Of a DNA stretch of 64,000 nt, positions 42,000-51,604 are shown in pieces. The position numbers and the translations under genes are program-made. Location: assembly GCA_037045155.1 (NCBI GenBank), contig JBAOIG010000005.1, forward strand, positions 1,054,001 through 1,118,000, read 5' to 3'. Source of the stretch: Thermomicrobiales bacterium (GTDB lineage Bacteria; Chloroflexota; Chloroflexia; Thermomicrobiales; CFX8). The notes under the pieces are model-generated. The model searched no databases. It was not told where the DNA came from and saw nothing but the letters and a program-made list of their open reading frames with translations. Each line of letters starts with the position of its first letter. The first letter of the stretch is position 1.

Positions 42000-43412
42000 T
42001 TATGTGTCTGCTGGCAGCGACTCCTCACCAGAGGTGAGGAGCGCGAACGCCTCCCGTCGAGTCATCATGGGCTGGTCCTCGCGCTTGAAGCTGTAGCGGA
42101 GCAGCCAGATAACCGGCAGCAGCACGATTATCGGCGCCACGATCATGACGATACGCGGGCCGACGAGGTTTGACACGACTCCCAGCGCGATGATCGTCGC
42201 CAGCGCGAGGGCGTTTTCCTGGACTTCCTTCAACCCGAACGTCGCGCCCTGACGATCGGCTGGCGTATGACGGTTGACGAAGTTGTCGACGGCTGCGCCG
42301 GCCGCGGTCGAGCCAAAATTCGTCGGCAGTGCGATGACCGACGCCGCCAGGACCTCCTTGCTGAGGTGAACGCCGAATGGCTCGAGGAGCCGGAGGGGGC
42401 TGATGATCGACACAAACGGCGCGATCGGCCTGATCAATCCAAACAGGATCATTCCCGTCGTCACGCAACCGAGGGCAACGACCGCGAGTCGCCGCTCCCC
42501 AAACCGCATGATGACCCAGGGCGCCACAACAGTTGCGACCAGAAAGCCGACGCCGGCCGGCGCGAAGATGTAGACCGAATGAGCCGGATTTGCGTTCAAC
42601 ACATCCCGCACATAGATCGGGATCAGCGTGGTGAATGCTTCGAAGAGCGCGACGACGATAGCGCCAGTCAGGATCATCGTCCCCACCGAGCGGTGGTCGC
42701 GAATCCAGTCCGCGTTCATGCGAAGCGAGATGGAGCGGGGCTTCCAGTCGATTTTCCGCCAGGCGCCGGGTTCTGGCTTTCCGTGTTCAACGTCCATCTT
42801 GAAGACGCGGATTGCGCCGACTGCAAACAGGACAGCGGCGACGTAGAGAACCATGTCGATGCCAGAGACGCTGATCAGCACTGGCGCGATCATCGTCGAG
42901 CCCAGCGCGGAGCCGACCGAGCCAACTAGCGCGATGACCGCGTTTACAGACGCCATCTCCGACGGCGTCGAGACAATTGCGACCGCCGCCTTCATGCTCG
43001 GTATGACGATCACCATCAGCAGGCTGGTCATGAACATGAGGAACATCAGACTGCCGACTGTAGTTGTGAGGAAGACCGCGGACAGTAGGCACAGCAGCGC
43101 CTGCATGCCGAACCCGAACGCGAGCGCAACTCGTTTGGACATCGTGTCGGCGGCGGCCCCACCCTGCACGCCGAAGAACAGCGGGGCGATGTAGGACACG
43201 GAGCCGACGAGCGAGACGCCGAGCTGTGATGCGCCGGCCTGCCCGAGGTGAACCATCGCGCCGTAGCTCAGTGTCGTCTGCGCCATCCGGCTGGTGAATC
43301 GGGAGCCGGCGAGCAACCGCACATTGCGTCGTCGGAGAATCGTTCGGTATGGGACTGGCTTGTCAGAGTTGTCTGCCGAGGGTGTCTCGGCATCCGAAAA
43401 GGTCGGCTGCAT
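42000..43412 (-). CDS. MFS transporter
   Basis: 470 residues with about 12 membrane helices and the MFS signature loop between helices 2 and 3 (GGAAADTMSKRVALAFGFGMQ). The first helix pattern VRLLAGSRFTSRMAQTTLSYGAMVHLG and the overall layout resemble MFS_3/EntS-type exporters. Substrate is unknown. It starts upstream of the LamG-like gene on the same strand, 61 bp apart, so they may be co-transcribed. Confidence 0.88.
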   Translation of the reverse strand: MQPTFSDAETPSADNSDKPVPYRTILRRRNVRLLAGSRFTSRMAQTTLSYGAMVHLGQAGASQLGVSLVGSVSYIAPLFFGVQGGAAADTMSKRVALAFGFGMQALLCLLSAVFLTTTVGSLMFLMFMTSLLMVIVIPSMKAAVAIVSTPSEMASVNAVIALVGSVGSALGSTMIAPVLISVSGIDMVLYVAAVLFAVGAIRVFKMDVEHGKPEPGAWRKIDWKPRSISLRMNADWIRDHRSVGTMILTGAIVVALFEAFTTLIPIYVRDVLNANPAHSVYIFAPAGVGFLVATVVAPWVIMRFGERRLAVVALGCVTTGMILFGLIRPIAPFVSIISPLRLLEPFGVHLSKEVLAASVIALPTNFGSTAAGAAVDNFVNRHTPADRQGATFGLKEVQENALALATIIALGVVSNLVGPRIVMIVAPIIVLLPVIWLLRYSFKREDQPMMTRREAFALLTSGEESLPADT

Positions 43413-43479
43413 ACGAGCTCCTCAGCGTGCCGCGCCGGGGATGAAGGCAAAGACCATCATCCCCGGTGCGCGCCCGGTA

Positions 43480-44118
43480 TCAGGCAGGCTCGGCCCGCGT
43501 CCAGCGATCTTCGGGCAGAACAACTGCCTTGATCGACTGGAGCTGATAGAGGATGCCGACCACCGCGGCGACGATCCAGATGATGAGCCAGAACCACGAC
43601 TCGTTCACGGTGGCCCAGGCGAGCCCGTAATGCAGGTCCACTCTGTCGATCTTGTTGATGATCAGAAGTAGCCCGGTGACGGCGGCCGCAGCGCCGACGA
43701 ACGCAGTGTTGATGACGACGACATAGACCGGCAACGCCAGCAGGAATGCGATGGCGAAGAAGACGATCGCGACGGCGGCGGCGATCAGGAAGATGACCCA
43801 GCCCGAGCTAACGCCGATGGCCTTCATAGCGCCCGAGCCGATCAGCGCGCCGGTTGAGCCGGCCGAGAGCAGCGCGCCGAGATACCAGAAGAGATACGCC
43901 AGCGTGCCAAAGACGACGCCGACAACGAACCCCACGATGACCGCCGTCAGATCTCCAAGGAAGCTGCCATTGGTGATCGCGGCAATCGCTGCCGCGCCCG
44001 CGTAGAATCCCGCGACAAAGCCGATAATCGGCAGTGCCACGAAGAATACCCGGAGACCAGCTAGACAGACGAGGAGACCGAACGCGCCGAGAATGAGACC
44101 GATAATGATGTCGGCCAC
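43480..44118 (-). CDS. Multi-pass membrane protein (DUF4203-like)
   Basis: 212 residues from a GTG at 44118 behind AGAAGGGGG. Six or seven membrane segments rich in Gly, Ala, Val and Ile, for example IIIGLILGAFGLLVCLAGLR, FLGDLTAVIVGFVVGVVFGTLAYLFWYLGALLSAGSTG and WFWLIIWIVAAVVGILYQL. The pattern fits the TM7S3/DUF4203 type of small integral membrane protein, whose function is unknown. It belongs to a run of small minus-strand genes down to 45064. Confidence 0.75.
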   Translation of the reverse strand: MADIIIGLILGAFGLLVCLAGLRVFFVALPIIGFVAGFYAGAAAIAAITNGSFLGDLTAVIVGFVVGVVFGTLAYLFWYLGALLSAGSTGALIGSGAMKAIGVSSGWVIFLIAAAVAIVFFAIAFLLALPVYVVVINTAFVGAAAAVTGLLLIINKIDRVDLHYGLAWATVNESWFWLIIWIVAAVVGILYQLQSIKAVVLPEDRWTRAEPA

Positions 44119-44157
44119 GGAGCTACCCCCTTCTCCACTAGACCCCACGCTCCACGA

Positions 44158-44177
44158 AGTGATCCTGCAGGATCACT
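44158..44177. repeat. 20-bp perfect palindrome
   Basis: AGTGATCCTG and its exact reverse complement CAGGATCACT lie end to end (44158-44177), followed by GTTTGTT on the plus strand. It sits in the gap between the SHOCT gene stop and the start of the DUF4203-like gene, so it could be an operator or terminator. Confidence 0.6.
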
Positions 44178-44197
44178 GTTTGTTGAGAACCCCCTGG

Positions 44198-44584
44198 TTA
44201 CCCCCCGAGCAACTGCGCCTTCGCGGCCTCGAACTCAGCGTCATTGAGTATCCCGGCAGCCTTCAGGTCGGCGAGCTGCTTCAGTTGCGTGATCAGGTCG
44301 CCACCAGCAGCCGGAGCCGGCGCTGCCGGGGCCACGGGCGTAATCGTCGCTTGCGCCTGTTGCATCTGAAGCGCCGCGAGCTGTTGTTGCATCTGCTCGA
44401 CATCTGTCTGGGTTTGCGCAGCTGCCTGCTGGGCTGCCTGCTGCTGCTGAGCAACGTTGGCTTTCGCGTGCTGCTTCTGCGCGACGTTGCCAGAGACCGC
44501 CGTCGCTGTGCCGGCGATCACGGCCGTGCGGGCCATCGTCCCCATCAGGCTCGGCCCACGCCGCGGTGGTGGTCGACGTCTCAT
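44198..44584 (-). CDS. SHOCT-domain protein
   Basis: 128 residues. The basic N-terminus leads into a weakly hydrophobic stretch (TAVIAGTATAVSG), then a Gln/Ala-rich coiled-coil-like region (about 45-80). The C-terminus is a SHOCT domain (LITQLKQLADLKAAGILNDAEFEAAKAQLL), a short helix pair often found at the ends of membrane or envelope proteins. Probably a small adaptor; function unknown. Confidence 0.85.
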   Translation of the reverse strand: MRRRPPPRRGPSLMGTMARTAVIAGTATAVSGNVAQKQHAKANVAQQQQAAQQAAAQTQTDVEQMQQQLAALQMQQAQATITPVAPAAPAPAAGGDLITQLKQLADLKAAGILNDAEFEAAKAQLLGG

Positions 44585-44635
44585 AGCGCTGTTTCCCCCT
44601 TCGTCGTGTCCGGTTCGGTATCCGGCCGGCCTTAG

Positions 44636-45064
44636 TTAGGCCGATTCGATCTCGGCGGCAATGAGCTCCTCGATAACCGCTCGCGGGATCCGTTCGTTCA
44701 GGATAACCTGTCCGTTCGCCTCCGCGACGGCGTCCGCAAAGCGCTTGGCCCAGACGTTCTCGAACAGCATGATCCCGGCAGAGGAGTTCGGCGCCATGGC
44801 CGCCGTCAGCAGCTCGGCATCCTCGTGTGTCAGCAGCCCACTGACCTCATCCACCACCGGATCGTAGGCAGTGTACACGTCGTCAATCAGATCTCCGAGC
44901 TCGCGCTCGGAGACGTTCCCATCGGCATCTTTCGTGACGAACAGAATATCGATGATGCTGACTGTCCCGTGGTCTACCAACTCCTTCAGGGCCGGGGCGA
45001 GCTCCCCGGTGAACTTGTTGCCGGGGAATTCAACGACCAGAAGCTCGATCGGCCCAAACGGCAT
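44636..45064 (-). CDS. DUF6325/DUF1269-like small protein
   Basis: 142 residues, soluble and acidic. MPFGPIELLVVEFPGNKFTGELAPALKELVDHGTVSIIDILFVTKDADGNV is the typical start of this family, and LFENVWAKRFADAVAEANGQVILNERIP the typical end. These proteins are common beside SHOCT proteins in Actinobacteria and Chloroflexota, as here. Function unknown; a stress link is often assumed. AAGGAGG precedes the ATG at 45064. Confidence 0.82.
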   Translation of the reverse strand: MPFGPIELLVVEFPGNKFTGELAPALKELVDHGTVSIIDILFVTKDADGNVSERELGDLIDDVYTAYDPVVDEVSGLLTHEDAELLTAAMAPNSSAGIMLFENVWAKRFADAVAEANGQVILNERIPRAVIEELIAAEIESA

Positions 45065-45084
45065 GTCTATCCTCCTTAGTCCAA

Positions 45085-45122
45085 AAAGCGCCGGTGCGCC
45101 ACAGCAGACCGTGGCGCACCGA
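45085..45122 (-). terminator. Rho-independent terminator of the META-domain gene
   Basis: On the minus strand CGGTGCGCCAC and GTGGCGCACCG form a perfect 11-bp stem (45112-45122 with 45093-45103) and an 8-nt loop, followed shortly by TTTTT (45085-45089). Confidence 0.85.
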
Positions 45123-45135
45123 ACTGAGTCTCGTT

Positions 45136-45918
45136 TTACTTCGATTCGTGGAACATGACAAGGAGCTGCCCGTCACTGCCCCGAAGGTCGAGCGTGCCAT
45201 TGCCCAGCTCGTACGTCTTGGACTGCTCGAGCGCCTTCAGGAATCGCTGCTCCTGGATCATGATTCCCTGGTCGCAGGCCATCGCCGTCTGCGCGATCAC
45301 GCCGATCTCCAGCGTGTCAGCCCCCCGCTTGTAGCTGCTATTGAAGGTATTGCAGCCGCCACTGCCACTGACGGTGCCGTCCGGAGCGAACACGGCGGTC
45401 ATCGTTGTGGCGTCGACCGAGATCACGGCGTCCTCGCCGTTATTGATCCCGACGGCTTCCCACTTCGTCCGTGTCAGTTCGGTGGCCTTCAGGGTCGCGA
45501 ACTCGGCAACCTTCACGTTGTCAGCGTTGTAGAGGCTGAGGTCGTCACCTTCGAGCCTGTACCGCGAGGTCTGCTCGAGAGCCAGCGAGAACTCATGCTC
45601 CTGCTTCATGACCGGCTCTTCGCACGCCATCATCGTCGATGCGCCCATCGAGAGTGCCAGTCTGTTCGAGTCGCTGTGCTTCCAGCTCCCCATGTAGTTA
45701 TTGCAGCCGCCATTGCCGATCAGCTTGCCATCTTCGGCAAACTTCATCGACACCAGGACAACCGGCACCGCGTCATTCCCATTCAGTTGGGTCAGTTGCC
45801 ACTCGGTGTCCAGGAGCGTCGCGGCCTTGCCGGTCGTTCCGCACGCGGCCAGCAGCGACCCAAGCATCACCAGCGCAGCCAGCGCCAGCGTGCTTCTGTA
45901 GATTCGTCTCATCTTCAT
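45136..45918 (-). CDS. Lipoprotein with two META (HslJ-like) domains
   Basis: 260 residues. Signal peptide and lipobox (LLAACG). Two META domains: residues about 35-140 (LDTEWQLTQLNGND, GNGGCNNYMGSWK, MACEEPVMKQEHEFSLALEQT) and about 150-255 (TKWEAVGINNGEDAV, SGSGGCNTFNSSYK, MACDQGIMIQEQRFLKALEQS). Each keeps the GGCN and MAC cysteines that can pair outside the cell. META proteins are secreted or envelope proteins linked to stress and drug tolerance. It has its own terminator. Confidence 0.9.
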   Translation of the reverse strand: MKMRRIYRSTLALAALVMLGSLLAACGTTGKAATLLDTEWQLTQLNGNDAVPVVLVSMKFAEDGKLIGNGGCNNYMGSWKHSDSNRLALSMGASTMMACEEPVMKQEHEFSLALEQTSRYRLEGDDLSLYNADNVKVAEFATLKATELTRTKWEAVGINNGEDAVISVDATTMTAVFAPDGTVSGSGGCNTFNSSYKRGADTLEIGVIAQTAMACDQGIMIQEQRFLKALEQSKTYELGNGTLDLRGSDGQLLVMFHESK

Positions 45919-45986
45919 GTCGTGTCCCTTCGCGTCACCTACACGTCGTCGCAGTTCGACTCACCGTTATAAGACGATAGGCGCCG

Positions 45987-47663
45987 TTATAGTTTCACCG
46001 GGTAGCCGGGGCCCAGTGGGATACCGACCAGATACCAGATGACGAAGAGAATGATCCAGACGATCGTGACGATCAGCGTGTACGGGATCATCAGCGAGAT
46101 GATCGTGCCGAGCCCTGCGCTCTTCACGTAGCGTTGCGACACGATCACGATGAACGGCAGGTAGACCATCAACGGGGTGACGACGTTCATCGGCGAGTCG
46201 CCGATTCGGTAGGCTGCCAGCACCGTCTGTGGAGCAACCCCGAGCCGCATAAAGATTGGCACGAACACCGGCGCGAAGATCGCCCACTTCGGCATCGCGC
46301 CCGGGATGATGATGTCGAGCAGCATGATCACCAAAATGAAGCCGATCAGCAGTGGCAGCGCGCCCACGTTAGCGCTCTCCAGCAGATGAGCCATTGCGCC
46401 GGCCAGCACACGCGGAATGTTGGTGAAGTTGAAGTAGGCGATGAACTGGCTGATGATCAGCAACATGAAGATCAGGCCGGACAGGCTGGCGAAGGTCTTG
46501 ACGATCGCGTTGATCACATCGGTGCTCTTGGTGAACGTCTTCGCGCCGATGCCATAGCCCAGGCCGGCCAGCATGAAGATCACCGTGATCATGAAGACCA
46601 GGCTATCCATGAACGGGGTGTTGCCAATGATCGAGCCATCGACCGGGTCGCGGAGTGGGGCGCCCGGAGGAGCGGTCATCACGGCGAAGAACACGACGCC
46701 GGCCAGGATGCCATAGACCGAGTACTTCAACCCGCGTGATTCGGCGGCGTGATCGATTGCCACTTCCTCTGCCGGGACTTCGTCCCCAGCCTCGGACGGA
46801 TCGTAGATGCCGAGTCGCGGCTCGATCAGCCGCGTCGTGACGAACGTGATGACGAGCGCCATCAGAATCGTGAATACCGCCGAGAAGATGAAGTTCGCGG
46901 TAATCGTGATCGATCCGGTCGGATCGGTGATCTGGATGGCCTCGTTGGTCATCTCGGTCAGCATCGCGTCGAGCGGCGCGATCAGAATATTCACCGCAAA
47001 GGCGGCGCTGACGCCTGCATAGGCTGCGGCGACGCCCGCGAGAGGGTGTCGCTTCACGCTCAGGAACGCTGCCGCGCCCAATGGGACAAGGATCAGGTAG
47101 CCAGCGTCGGTCGCGACGCTGGAGAGGCCGCCGATCAGGACGATAATGAACGTCAGCGCGCCACTCGGAGCCACAGCCACGAGCTTGCGGATCGATGCGG
47201 CCATCAGTCCGGCTTCCTCAGCGACGCCGACGCCGATCATCGCCACGAAGATCACGGCGACGACACTGAAGCTGGCGAAGTTGCCGACGAACGATGTCAG
47301 CAGGAATCGCAAGCCGCTGATCGACAGCAGGCTCTTGACTTCGACCCGTTCTGTGATGATCTCGAAGTCGGGATTGAGGATTGCGCTATCGGTGACGTCG
47401 AGAATGTTCTCGGTTGTGCCTCCGAGAATGTTGTACTCCTCGGTGACGTTTGTGCCGACCGGGACCATGATCTCTTCGACGATTCCGACGTTCATCATGT
47501 TGAGGATCGCCGACAGGATAATCACGAGTACGATCAGGTAGACGAACATCATCACTGGATGGGGAACCTTGTTCCCCGCTTTTTCGATGCCATCCAGCAT
47601 CTTCTCGGTGAAGCCGCGTTTTTGTGCTTCTGGCTTCTGGGCGGCAGCCCCCGCTGCGCTCAT
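45987..47663 (-). CDS. abgT: AbgT family transporter
   Basis: 558-residue membrane protein of the p-aminobenzoyl-glutamate/MtrF family. It has about nine to eleven helices, hairpin elements and family stretches ISGLRFLLTSFVGNFASFSVVAVIFVAMIGVGVAEEAGLM, IVLIGGLSSVATDAGYLILVPLGAA and MPKWAIFAPVFVPIF with YRIGDSPMNVVTPLMVYLP. Homologues import aminobenzoyl-glutamate dipeptide or export sulfonamides. It is encoded after pepT, glsA and an M20 dipeptidase, consistent with uptake of peptide-like substrates. Confidence 0.93.
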   Translation of the reverse strand: MSAAGAAAQKPEAQKRGFTEKMLDGIEKAGNKVPHPVMMFVYLIVLVIILSAILNMMNVGIVEEIMVPVGTNVTEEYNILGGTTENILDVTDSAILNPDFEIITERVEVKSLLSISGLRFLLTSFVGNFASFSVVAVIFVAMIGVGVAEEAGLMAASIRKLVAVAPSGALTFIIVLIGGLSSVATDAGYLILVPLGAAAFLSVKRHPLAGVAAAYAGVSAAFAVNILIAPLDAMLTEMTNEAIQITDPTGSITITANFIFSAVFTILMALVITFVTTRLIEPRLGIYDPSEAGDEVPAEEVAIDHAAESRGLKYSVYGILAGVVFFAVMTAPPGAPLRDPVDGSIIGNTPFMDSLVFMITVIFMLAGLGYGIGAKTFTKSTDVINAIVKTFASLSGLIFMLLIISQFIAYFNFTNIPRVLAGAMAHLLESANVGALPLLIGFILVIMLLDIIIPGAMPKWAIFAPVFVPIFMRLGVAPQTVLAAYRIGDSPMNVVTPLMVYLPFIVIVSQRYVKSAGLGTIISLMIPYTLIVTIVWIILFVIWYLVGIPLGPGYPVKL

Positions 47664-47730
47664 ATGGTCCTTCCCCCTACCGCGTCACCCCCGGCGCGGC
47701 TACATGCTACATGTCGAGTGCGCTTGCTAT

Positions 47731-47751
47731 GGCCGAGCCACCGGCTCGGCC
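47731..47751. repeat. 9-bp perfect hairpin between pepT and abgT
   Basis: GGCCGAGCC (47731-47739) pairs with GGCTCGGCC (47743-47751) around a 3-nt loop. It may set the relative expression of pepT and abgT; no T-run is present. Confidence 0.5.
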
Positions 47752-47790
47752 GACAACCAGATCCTCATGAATCGCCGGCACATCCTTTCG

Positions 47791-49035
<1,245 letters not shown>

Positions 49036-49039
49036 AGAG

Positions 49040-50128
49040 CTATTCCCTTCCTTCCGATGTCTCTCGCTGTTCGCTGGCGGGTATGACAGGCCTCGACGCG
49101 AACAGATTCAACCCGAGCCGCTCTGAGAGAAGCCTCGTCGCGAGCTGGCCCCTGACACTATTTCCGGCTGGGTCGAGCGGCGGCGAGAATGTCGCCAACC
49201 CGCCCTTGCCCGGTGCGACGGTCAGAATCCCACCACCGATACCACTCTTGCCTGGTAGCCCTACATCGTACAACCAATCACCCGACGTTTCATACAGCCC
49301 AGCTGTCGCCATGACTGCGAGCGTCGGTCGGCAGACCTCGGCGTCGATCACCCGCTCCCCGGTCAGCGGATTCACTCCGCCGTCTGCCAGCGTGGCTGCC
49401 ATGACGGCCAGATCGGTTGCGGTAACGTCGAGCGAACACTGACGCGTGTAGAGCTCGGTCGCCTCGACAGGGTCAAAGTAGAGTCGGTCGTAACTGAAAA
49501 GTAACCGGGCGATCCCATGGTTACGGTGGTTCGTCTGCATCGCCGAGGCATAGACCTCGTCGTTCAGCGATAGTTGCCGGCCGGCGAACCGCGACAGTCC
49601 ATCATGGATGTGTTTCCACTTCTCGTCCGATGTCGCGCCAGGCACCAGACTCGTCGTCGCGATCGCGCCGGAGTTGACCATCGGGTTCGTGCGCCGATCC
49701 GCGTTCAACTCAATCGCCATGACCGAGTTGAACGGCAGCCCGGTGGCATTCACCCCCAGTTGCTCGCGCGCTTGCTCCGCGCCGATGAGCTGGCACACGA
49801 TCGCGAAGACGAACGGTTTGGACACACTCATGATCGCGAACTGATAGTCGGCATCGCCGACGGCGTAGAGGCGACCATCTACGCCGGCGACGCATAGACC
49901 GAACAGATTGCGGGGGACGGCGGCGAGCGCCGGGTACACAGCAGCATTCTGGCCGTCGTTGACGTCAGCGAACTGTTCCCAGGCAGCGGTGATCTCGTCC
50001 CGCACGCGCCCGGGTAACGGGAGATCACCGGTTGAGACTGGCGCCTCAACGGAGGTGTCCATGCTGTTGCCGGGCTCAGCTGAACGGATGCCGTCATCTT
50101 CTGTTTTCATGCTACGTCGTGCTTCCAC
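49040..50128 (-). CDS. glsA: Glutaminase A
   Basis: Hydrolyses glutamine to glutamate and ammonia. 362 residues from a GTG at 50128 (an ATG at 50110 is also possible); the family core is about 300, so the first 45 residues look extra. Serine-dependent beta-lactamase-like fold with the SxxK motif in FAIMSVSKPFVFA and NPMVNSGAIATTSL, YDRLYFDPVEATELYTRQCSLDVTATDLAVMAATLADGGVNP and VGLPGKSGIGGGI, all diagnostic. It sits in a peptide-degradation block where released glutamine would be deaminated. Confidence 0.95.
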   Translation of the reverse strand: MEARRSMKTEDDGIRSAEPGNSMDTSVEAPVSTGDLPLPGRVRDEITAAWEQFADVNDGQNAAVYPALAAVPRNLFGLCVAGVDGRLYAVGDADYQFAIMSVSKPFVFAIVCQLIGAEQAREQLGVNATGLPFNSVMAIELNADRRTNPMVNSGAIATTSLVPGATSDEKWKHIHDGLSRFAGRQLSLNDEVYASAMQTNHRNHGIARLLFSYDRLYFDPVEATELYTRQCSLDVTATDLAVMAATLADGGVNPLTGERVIDAEVCRPTLAVMATAGLYETSGDWLYDVGLPGKSGIGGGILTVAPGKGGLATFSPPLDPAGNSVRGQLATRLLSERLGLNLFASRPVIPASEQRETSEGRE

Positions 50129-50174
50129 GTGTTCCCGATTGTCCCCACCACCGGACGTTTCGGCGCGCTCCGAG

Positions 50175-51563
50175 CTAGCGCTCCATCGTCGCTAGCTCGT
50201 CGAGATAGACGATTGCAGTCTCAATTCCTCGGTGGAACATCTCGATCGTGAGATGTTCGTTGGTCCCATGAAGGCCGTCGGTGTCGAGACCATACCCCAT
50301 CATGACGACCGGCATGTTCATCAGATTGTAGAAGTCGGCCACCACCGGGATGCTGCCGCCGCCGCGCGTGAAGACCGGGGTATGCCCCCAGCCCTTCTCG
50401 TAGGCGCGAACCGCCGCCTGCATTTCGGGCAGATGGAAGTCGATCAGCGCCGGCTCGCCTGTCGTCAGCAGCCGAACCTCGACTCGGACCGTCGGCGGCG
50501 TGATCGACTCGATGTAGCTCTTGAGGTGATCGTAGATCTTGTGCGGATCCTGGTTGCCGACCAGCCGGCAGCTGATCTTTGCCATCGCTTTCTGGGGAAT
50601 GATCGTCTTCGGTCCGGGGCCGGTCCAGCCGCTGCCCATGCCGTTGATCTCGAGGGTCGGGCGCGCCGAGACGCGCTCGCGGATGGTGTAGGCCGCCTCA
50701 CCCCACTGGGATGGGGCGCCCGTTGCGACGAGAAGCTCTTCCTCGCTCATGTCGGTCTTGGCAACCTCGGCGCGCTCGTCGGGCGCCAGCGGCACGACAT
50801 CGTCGTAGAAGCCCGGGACCGCGATGCTGTGATCGGGGTTGTGGAGCTTGGAGATGATCTCCGCCAGCGCGAGCGCCGGGTTGTGGACGGCGCCGCCGTA
50901 GAATCCGCTATGCAGGTCGTCGTGCGGGCCATCGACCTCAACCTCGATATAGGTCATGCCACGCAGGCTGTGCATGATCGACGGGCGGTCGATCGACGGC
51001 ATCGACGAGTCGCTGATCACACAGACGTCGGCCGCCAGCAGATCCAGGTGCGACTCGATGAATGGCCGAAGGTTCGGCGAGGAGACCTCCTCCTCACCCT
51101 CGAGCAGCATCTTCACGTTGACCGGCGCGCTTCCCGCGGTGCGCAGATACGACTCAAGCGCCTTGACGTGAATGAATAGCTGCCCTTTGTCGTCAGTGAC
51201 GCCGCGAGCGTACATCTTGCCGTCTTTTTCGATCGGCTCAAACGGCTCGGTGTCCCAACCATCCTCGAGGGAGGCCGGCACGACGTCGTAGTGGCCGTAT
51301 ACCAGCACGGTTGGTTTGTCCGGGCCTGCGCCGAGCCAGTCGGCGTAGACAACCGGATGTCCGGCAGTCTCCATGATCTCGACGTGATCGAGACCCAGCG
51401 TGTTCAGATGCTCGGCGAGCCACTCCGCCGCCTCGCGCACGTCGCCGGCATGAGCCGGATCGGCGCTGAGGCTCGGAATCCTCAACAGCTCATGAAGCTG
51501 GCCGCGGAACTGCTCCGCCTGCTCGCGAGAGTAGGCTCGCGCCTTATCGGATGCCTGTGTCAT
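50175..51563 (-). CDS. M20 family dipeptidase
   Basis: 462 residues of the M20A dipeptidase (CNDP-like) group. Metal motifs VYGHYDVVPAS, GVTDDKGQLFIHV and LEGEEEVSSPNL; the dimer domain holds SGFYGGAVHNPALALAEII; TRGGGSIPVV and HGTNEHLTIEMF complete the active site. It hydrolyses dipeptides in the cytoplasm. It precedes glsA by 46 bp and follows an MFS transporter on the same strand. Confidence 0.94.
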   Translation of the reverse strand: MTQASDKARAYSREQAEQFRGQLHELLRIPSLSADPAHAGDVREAAEWLAEHLNTLGLDHVEIMETAGHPVVYADWLGAGPDKPTVLVYGHYDVVPASLEDGWDTEPFEPIEKDGKMYARGVTDDKGQLFIHVKALESYLRTAGSAPVNVKMLLEGEEEVSSPNLRPFIESHLDLLAADVCVISDSSMPSIDRPSIMHSLRGMTYIEVEVDGPHDDLHSGFYGGAVHNPALALAEIISKLHNPDHSIAVPGFYDDVVPLAPDERAEVAKTDMSEEELLVATGAPSQWGEAAYTIRERVSARPTLEINGMGSGWTGPGPKTIIPQKAMAKISCRLVGNQDPHKIYDHLKSYIESITPPTVRVEVRLLTTGEPALIDFHLPEMQAAVRAYEKGWGHTPVFTRGGGSIPVVADFYNLMNMPVVMMGYGLDTDGLHGTNEHLTIEMFHRGIETAIVYLDELATMER

Positions 51564-51604
51564 GATGAGTTCCTTCCTGAGACCATCCCATGTACCACCA
51601 TGTC

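Noticed and set aside
43255..43290. tRNA-like string GCGCCGTAGCTCAG
   Set aside because: It is inside the MFS transporter coding sequence, and no matching acceptor, anticodon or T arms follow.
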